Below are positions 59,469 through 64,000 of a DNA stretch of 64,000 bases, one piece after another. A program made the position numbers and the translations under genes. The notes below the pieces were generated by a model that was not told the DNA's origin, made no database searches, and saw only the letters and a program-made list of their open reading frames with translations. The DNA is from VAZQ01 sp045811525 (GTDB taxonomy: Bacteria > Pseudomonadota > Alphaproteobacteria > Rhizobiales > Xanthobacteraceae), in assembly GCA_045811525.1 (NCBI GenBank), contig JBJMTV010000030.1, forward strand, positions 1 through 64,000, read 5' to 3'. Position 1 is the first letter of the stretch. Every line of letters starts with the position of its first letter.

Positions 59469-61846
59469 TGTCAAACTCCAATGTATCGAACGCTGGCATC
59501 GGTGCGCGAGTGCCGCGCCGAGAGCTCAAGCGTCTGCTCAGCGGACATGGCCGCTATATCGAAGACATCAAGCTGCCGCGCATGTTGCATGCTTGCTTTG
59601 TCCGCAGTCCGCATCCCCATGCCAAGATCACGGCGCTGGACATCGAGCCCGCGAAACGGGCGCGCGGCGTCCTCGCGGTGCTCACCGCGCGCGAGATCAA
59701 CCCGCGGTGCGAACCATTCGTCGGGGCTGCGCTGCATCGGCCGGGCCATCGGTCCGCGCCGCAGCGGCTGCTTGCCGATGACCGCGCCGTCTGGCAGGGC
59801 CAACCGGTGGCTGTCGTTGTCGCCGAGAGCCGCGCCGAGGCCGAGGATGCGGCCGAGTTGGTATTGGTCGAATGGGAGCCGCTCGCCGCCATCGGCGATC
59901 AGTTCCAGGCCGTCGCAGCCGGCGCGCTCGCTATCCATCCGGAGCTGAGCGACAACGTCGCATTCGACTTTTCGCTGCAGAAGGGCGAGCCGGGGCGGGC
60001 GTTCGACGAGGCTGATTTCGTCATCGAGGAGGAATTGCGGTTCGAGCGCCAGATGGCGATGACGCTAGAAACGCGCGGCCTGATTGCCGACTACGATCCA
60101 AGCGAAGGCTCGCTCACCGTCATTCACGGCCACCAGTCGCCGTTCCAGATGCAGGATGTGTTCAGCCGCCACCTGCATATTCCGGAGCACAAGGTCCGCG
60201 TTTCGGCGCCCGATATCGGCGGTGGCTTCGGCATGAAGCTCAATATCTATGCGGACGAAATTGCGACGGTGGTGGCAAGCGTGCTGCTCGGCCGCCCGGT
60301 CAAGTTCTGCGTTGACCGGTTGGAGTCTTTCGTGTCGGACGCCCATGCGCGCGACCATCTCATCAAGTGCCGCATTGCCGTGAAGAACGGCGAGATCAGC
60401 GCCATGGAAATGGACGACTTCGGTGCGGTCGGCGCCTACGGCATGCCGCTTCGCTTCAACGTGGCCGAGGGCATGATGGCGATCACGGTCATGGGCGCCC
60501 CTTACAGTTTCCAGAACTACAAGGCGCGCACCCGCAGCGTCTACGTCAACAAGAACCTGATCGGCATGTATCGCGGCGTCGGCATGCCGCTCGCCTGCGT
60601 CGCCACCGAGCTGCTGACCGATCTGGCAGCGGAAAAGCTCGGCGTCGACACCATCGAATTCAAGCGACGCACCTATTGGCCGAAGGCTTCGTTGCCGGTC
60701 GTCACCACCGGCGGGCAGCGGCTCGACACCGTCTCGTTCCACGAATGCCTGGACAAGCTCGTTACGCTGATCGACTATGATGCGCTGCGTAAGGAGCAGC
60801 GCGAGTTGCGCCAGAAAGGCGTGTACCGCGGTCTGGGCGTCGCGACCTTCTGCGAGCAGACCGCGTACGGGCCGCTGTATTACGGCCCCTCGGGCGCTCC
60901 GATCTCGACCCAGGACGGCTGCACGCTACGCCTAGAACCCTCCGGCTCGGTGCGCTGCATCACCAGCCTGACCGATCAGGGGCAGGGCACGCTCACCGCC
61001 ATCGCACAGATCGTCGCCGACACTGTTGGCCTCTCCGTCGAGCAGGTGGGCGTACTCGGCGGCGACAGCGCGATCTCGCCTTACGGGGGCGGCGCGTGGG
61101 CCTCACGCGGCACTGCCATCGGCGGCGAGGCGGCATTACGCGCCGGGACCATGCTCAGGCAGAACATCCTGGCACTCGCCGGCGCGGTCACCCAGACGCC
61201 GGCGGAAGCGCTCGAGATCGCCGACGGGCACGTCCTGAACAAAGGGACGGGCCAAAGTGTCATCAGCCTCGCCGAGATCGGCCGCATTGGCTATTTCCGG
61301 CAGGATACGCTGCCCGGTGATCATGACCCGCAGCTTTCGGTCAGCGCCAGCTTCGTCGCCAACGACAAGCTCTACTACATGGCCAACGGCGTGCAGGCGA
61401 GCTACGTCGAGGTTGATTGCGAAACCGGCTTCATCAAGGTGCTCGCGCAATGGGCCGTCGATGACTGTGGTCGTGTGATTAATCCGCTCCTGGTCGATGA
61501 ACAGGTCCGCGGCGGAATAGCCCAGGGCATCGGCGCGGTCCTGTACGAGGAATGCATTTACAGCGATGACGCCAATCTGCTCAACGGCACCATGGCAGAT
61601 TATCTGATTCCAATGTCGGATGGAGTGCCGGATATCGTGGTGGCACATGTTGAAACGCCTGAAGCCTCGACCAAGCTCGGTGCTAAGGGAATCGGCGAGG
61701 CAGGTCTGATTGGCGCAATGGGCGCCGTATGGGTCGCCGTAAACGACGCTTTGAAGCCGTACGGCGCAAAGGTCTTGCATCAGCCATTTACGCCGGAGCG
61801 CGTTCTCGATGCGCTCGCCCGCGCACGCAAGTCTGCCGACTTATAA
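59468..61846 (+). CDS. Molybdenum hydroxylase large subunit (CoxL-like)
   Basis: A 792-residue molybdopterin subunit, start GTG 59468. Landmarks: RELKRLLSGHGRYIEDIKLP, APDIGGGFGMKLNIYADEI, NLIGMYRGVGMPLACVATEL, SLTDQGQGTLTAIAQIVADT and the active-site GAKGIGEAGLIGAMGAVWVA. The AYxCSFR loop of CO dehydrogenase is replaced by GMYRGVGMP, so CO oxidation is unlikely; ring or aldehyde hydroxylation is expected. With 58105 and 58962 it forms a complete heterotrimer and is the last gene of the operon. No XdhC/CoxF-type maturation gene is in the window. Confidence 0.92.
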   Translation: MSNSNVSNAGIGARVPRRELKRLLSGHGRYIEDIKLPRMLHACFVRSPHPHAKITALDIEPAKRARGVLAVLTAREINPRCEPFVGAALHRPGHRSAPQRLLADDRAVWQGQPVAVVVAESRAEAEDAAELVLVEWEPLAAIGDQFQAVAAGALAIHPELSDNVAFDFSLQKGEPGRAFDEADFVIEEELRFERQMAMTLETRGLIADYDPSEGSLTVIHGHQSPFQMQDVFSRHLHIPEHKVRVSAPDIGGGFGMKLNIYADEIATVVASVLLGRPVKFCVDRLESFVSDAHARDHLIKCRIAVKNGEISAMEMDDFGAVGAYGMPLRFNVAEGMMAITVMGAPYSFQNYKARTRSVYVNKNLIGMYRGVGMPLACVATELLTDLAAEKLGVDTIEFKRRTYWPKASLPVVTTGGQRLDTVSFHECLDKLVTLIDYDALRKEQRELRQKGVYRGLGVATFCEQTAYGPLYYGPSGAPISTQDGCTLRLEPSGSVRCITSLTDQGQGTLTAIAQIVADTVGLSVEQVGVLGGDSAISPYGGGAWASRGTAIGGEAALRAGTMLRQNILALAGAVTQTPAEALEIADGHVLNKGTGQSVISLAEIGRIGYFRQDTLPGDHDPQLSVSASFVANDKLYYMANGVQASYVEVDCETGFIKVLAQWAVDDCGRVINPLLVDEQVRGGIAQGIGAVLYEECIYSDDANLLNGTMADYLIPMSDGVPDIVVAHVETPEASTKLGAKGIGEAGLIGAMGAVWVAVNDALKPYGAKVLHQPFTPERVLDALARARKSADL

Positions 61847-61852
61847 GGCCGA

Positions 61853-62278
61853 TTAAGTGTCTCGCTTCGCCACTCGAACACTGTGCGTGCAGGTCTGAAC
61901 AATTTCGCCATGCTGATTTATTGTTGTCGAAAGCATCGTCACAATTCCAAAGCGGGCATTCGAACGGGACTCGTGAACCTCCAAAACTTTGCTCTCGACC
62001 ACAAGAGTATCGTCAGGCTGGATTGGCACCCTCCACTCGAGATTGTCGACCCCCAAATCCACGGTGCCGCCACTCACTTGGATTTCTCCCGATGCGATCA
62101 GTCGCATTGTCAAGGAGGATACCAGCCATTGTTTGAACGTGCCATGTTCAAACAACGATAGTGTCTCAGGGCTGTGCCCAAGGACCTCGAAGAAGCCCGT
62201 GACATCGTCATTCGAAACGACATAGGGTCCGGATTTGTAAACCTGCCCTGCGGAAAAATCGCTCAAGGTCAGCAACAT
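61853..62278 (-). CDS. MaoC-like hotdog protein without an obvious catalytic Asp-His pair
   Basis: A protein of about 141 residues with the MaoC-dehydratase layout: LTLSDFSAGQVYKSGPYVVS, WLVSSLTMRLIASGEIQVSG, DNLEWRVPIQPDDTLVVESK, RFGIVTMLSTTINQHGEIVQ. The region where MaoC hydratases carry an Asp-x4-His reads FFEVLGHSPETLSLFEHGTF, and the pair is not clear, so hydratase activity is doubtful. ATG 62278 (MLLTLSDF) or 62293 could be the start. It is convergent with the hydroxylase operon (gap 6 bases). Its link to the pathway is not established. Confidence 0.7.
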   Translation of the reverse strand: MLLTLSDFSAGQVYKSGPYVVSNDDVTGFFEVLGHSPETLSLFEHGTFKQWLVSSLTMRLIASGEIQVSGGTVDLGVDNLEWRVPIQPDDTLVVESKVLEVHESRSNARFGIVTMLSTTINQHGEIVQTCTHSVRVAKRDT

Positions 62279-62549
62279 TCTACGGTTTCTCATCGAGATA
62301 GTCGACAGGGTCAGGGACGACAGTCCGGCGAATCATCGGCTAGAAAAGCGCAGGATGAACTATTCTGGGCAGCAGCACGTTTCGGTTCAAGAAGACGAAC
62401 GTACTTGGGTCGGGCAGTCGCGCCTGCTGCTCCCCGGTTTGAGCGCCGGTGAGCGGCCTGTAGGCACATCTGCATTGTCCATAGGGAGCGTCGCCGTTTG
62501 CAGAAGGTGCCGGCGTCCATATCTTGAGCTTATTGAACGGAGCGACTGA

Positions 62550-62927
62550 ATGCCGACAACTAGCTTTGCTGGACTGACGATTGAGGCCTTGATGGAGCTG
62601 CGCGACCAGGTGATGGCTCAGCTCGGCAGGCGCCGCGCGGAGCTGGAGGCCCAGATCGCCCGCATCGGGGGAGCCTCGGCGGTACGCCGTCGCGGCCGGC
62701 CTCCAGGCAAAACAGCACACGTCCTGAAGGGCCGCAAGGTGGCGCCAAAGTACCGCGGACCAGCCGGCGAGACCTGGGCCGGGAGGGGCATGACGCCGGG
62801 CTGGCTGGTCGACCTCATGAAGCACGGCCGGAAGAAGGAAGAGTTTGCCGTGGGGGCGGCGCCGACCAGGCGGGCGGCCGCGAAGCGGAAGAAGCGAGTG
62901 GTCAAGCGGTCCCGCCGAAAGAACTGA
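62550..62927 (+). CDS. H-NS-family nucleoid-associated protein
   Basis: A 125-residue H-NS-like protein. The N-terminal part (LTIEALMELRDQVMAQLGRR, ELEAQIARI) is a predicted coiled-coil oligomerisation segment, and residues 66-86 (PKYRGPAGETWAGRGMTPGW) form the C-terminal AT-rich-DNA-binding loop. A Lys/Arg-rich tail (RRAAAKRKKRVVKRSRRKN) follows. Such proteins silence horizontally acquired DNA and are common in rhizobial islands. A degenerate copy is at 14543-14731. It stands alone beside phage fragments. Confidence 0.92.
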   Translation: MPTTSFAGLTIEALMELRDQVMAQLGRRRAELEAQIARIGGASAVRRRGRPPGKTAHVLKGRKVAPKYRGPAGETWAGRGMTPGWLVDLMKHGRKKEEFAVGAAPTRRAAAKRKKRVVKRSRRKN

Positions 62928-63006
62928 CTGCAGGTCGAATGGCGGATGAATTTGTTGACCTTCCGGCACGACCCACGCGATGAGGAAGACTCTCGCTTTC
63001 ATGGTG

Positions 63007-63510
63007 TCAATCAGTTTGCACACCGGCGACGAAGCATTTTGGCGCCAGGCCAATCATCATCCCCTCGAACGGGCTTCTCACAGCAGTCCATTGCAGGAAC
63101 TGGCTAACGGTATCCACAATGTCGTCATGCCGCCCATACGGGAACGCGAGAAGCTCATGGAAGAAAATGTCCAACCATTCTGCGTTCCTAGGTAGAACCA
63201 GCTGACCCGCTTCAATCTTGGCCGACTGTGCTACCATGCGGTCCGCTTTGCTCCCCTCGGGTCTACGGCCAATTGGTCGCGGCATGGCGTGAGGCAGGTT
63301 GCGCCATAGATCCTGCAACAGCGCCATGCCGGGCCCGGCGTTCTCGATCAGAACGGTGGTGGCTGCGTGCTTTTCCGCCAGCTTCGCAACTTTTCGCCGA
63401 AGATCAGGGTATTGAAGCCGATCCCGAAATAGATGGACGAGATAGTACTCGGATTGGCTCACGCACCATGTGGTACAGACGGAGAAGTCGTTGGTCTCCC
63501 CCGTCATCAT
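63007..63510 (-). pseudogene. Phage terminase large subunit, C-terminal nuclease fragment
   Basis: A 167-codon frame whose sequence fits the C-terminal RNase-H-like domain of a phage terminase large subunit: TGETNDFSVCTTW, YYLVHLFRDRLQYPDLRRKV, TVLIENAGPGMALLQDLW, RPEGSKADRMVAQSAKIEAG and FPYGRHDDIVDTVSQFL with the late metal Asp. The N-terminal ATPase domain (Walker A/B) is missing upstream; the frame before the ATG is only partly consistent. It is a prophage remnant. Confidence 0.8.
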
Positions 63511-63574
63511 TGCGATGTCGTTTGCCCGAGTTGTCTCTGGCCTTGAAATGCCGTTTCCCGGAACGGAGACTGCC

Positions 63575-64000
63575 TCAGCCGGAGACTTGGTTCGAAGGTG
63601 GCAACGCGGGCGCGCTTAGCCGAAGCATCTGGCGTTGACGAGACCACTCTGCCGGGAGATCGCACAGGCGGGCCACGCCCATTCCGTGCGGGAGTCGTCC
63701 ATCAATGGCGGCGTTGACGAGGTCGGGTGCGAGGAAAGCAAGTGACATGTTGATCTTGCGCGCAGTGCAACCTAGCGTTGGGCAATGCTTTCGGTATTCG
63801 CAGCGGAGTCGGCCATGAGTTCGTCAGGCCAACGTCGCCCTCGGGAATTGATGCGACAAGAAGCGCGCGGTTCTGATGACGATACCATCTGAATGGACCT
63901 CAACCCAACATGACATTGCCAGAAGCGTCACCTTGACTTTGCTCTGCGGGTCGGCGGCCAGGTGCATCGGCGCCATCAGGCTCGGAGCATGGAGGTTGAA
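63575..64000 (-). pseudogene. Serine recombinase, decayed C-terminal part
   Basis: A minus-strand frame ending at 63575 reads ARKINMSLAFLAPDLVNAAI, DGRLPHGMGVARLCDLPAEW and SRQRQMLRLSA, the typical C-terminal tail of large serine recombinases. The same frame upstream contains a TGA (after FPRATLA) and then plausible earlier text (HLAADPQSKVKVTLLAMSCW, VEVHSDGIVIRTARFLSHQF) to the window edge. The only in-frame ATG after the stop gives a peptide under 60 residues. The catalytic domain is not in the window. Confidence 0.6.

Noticed and set aside
15042..61846. CO dehydrogenase (form I) as the function of the CoxL-like genes
   Set aside because: None of the four large subunits carries the AYxCSFR active-site loop.

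Overview
The window is GC-rich alphaproteobacterial DNA. The gene repertoire suggests Hyphomicrobiales, probably Bradyrhizobium or a close relative: Bug-type (TctC) receptors, a Tat-exported ABC_sub_bind receptor, NMT1/SsuA-like receptors, several CoxL-type molybdenum hydroxylases, LivHMGF and an H-NS-like protein. This placement rests on recall of gene families; no phylogeny was run.

Region 1 (about 1-24000) is accessory DNA in decay. It holds two broken integrase-type transposases (1-694 and 2038-3122), a third copy reduced to 11027-11202, and many relics: a PolB-like exonuclease, a possible SIR2-associated C-terminal region, a DnaJ-type chaperone, an H-NS gene, TenA, a Bug receptor and the tail of a molybdenum hydroxylase. 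One otherwise full-length molybdenum hydroxylase gene is split by an amber codon. Intact genes between them include a Tat-exported metallo-beta-lactamase-fold protein, a secreted SNase-type nuclease, a lipid kinase / metallophosphoesterase pair, a PAP2 phosphatase, a methyltransferase, a lipocalin-like protein and several binding proteins without membrane partners.

Region 2 (about 23800-61850) is a compact, nearly intact catabolic island. It has a LacI regulator and two dehydrogenase/aldolase genes. It also has two molybdenum hydroxylase large subunits (26961-29303 and 59468-61846), the second with FAD and 2Fe-2S partners. Amide and ring hydrolases follow: an amidohydrolase, an asparaginase, a creatinase-like M24 protein and a formamidase-like alpha/beta hydrolase. 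A complete CoA-dependent route is present: acyl-CoA ligase, class III CoA-transferase, acyl-CoA dehydrogenase, enoyl-CoA hydratase, HMG-CoA-lyase-type C-C lyase, MmgE/PrpD and thioesterase. Three different ABC importers (NitT/TauT-like, Pot-like and Liv) accompany it.

The strongest unifying signal is a repeated palindrome, TGAAACGTTTCA and variants, at 23827, 24792, 34628, 34739, 38714, 44427, 44460, 47529/47541, 51009 and about 52640-52661. It lies in most of the promoter regions of region 2 and has the form of a LacI-family operator with a central CG. I infer that the LacI protein at 25898-26932 controls the island as one regulon. The substrate is not known; the enzyme set fits hydroxylation and hydrolytic opening of an N-containing or amide-bearing ring acid, followed by CoA activation and beta-oxidation-like cleavage. 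A different 16-bp palindrome (30372-30387) separates a VOC/RidA pair from the alpha/beta hydrolase.

Region 3 (about 61850-64000) returns to accessory DNA: a MaoC-like hotdog gene, an intact H-NS-like gene, and fragments of a phage terminase and a serine recombinase.
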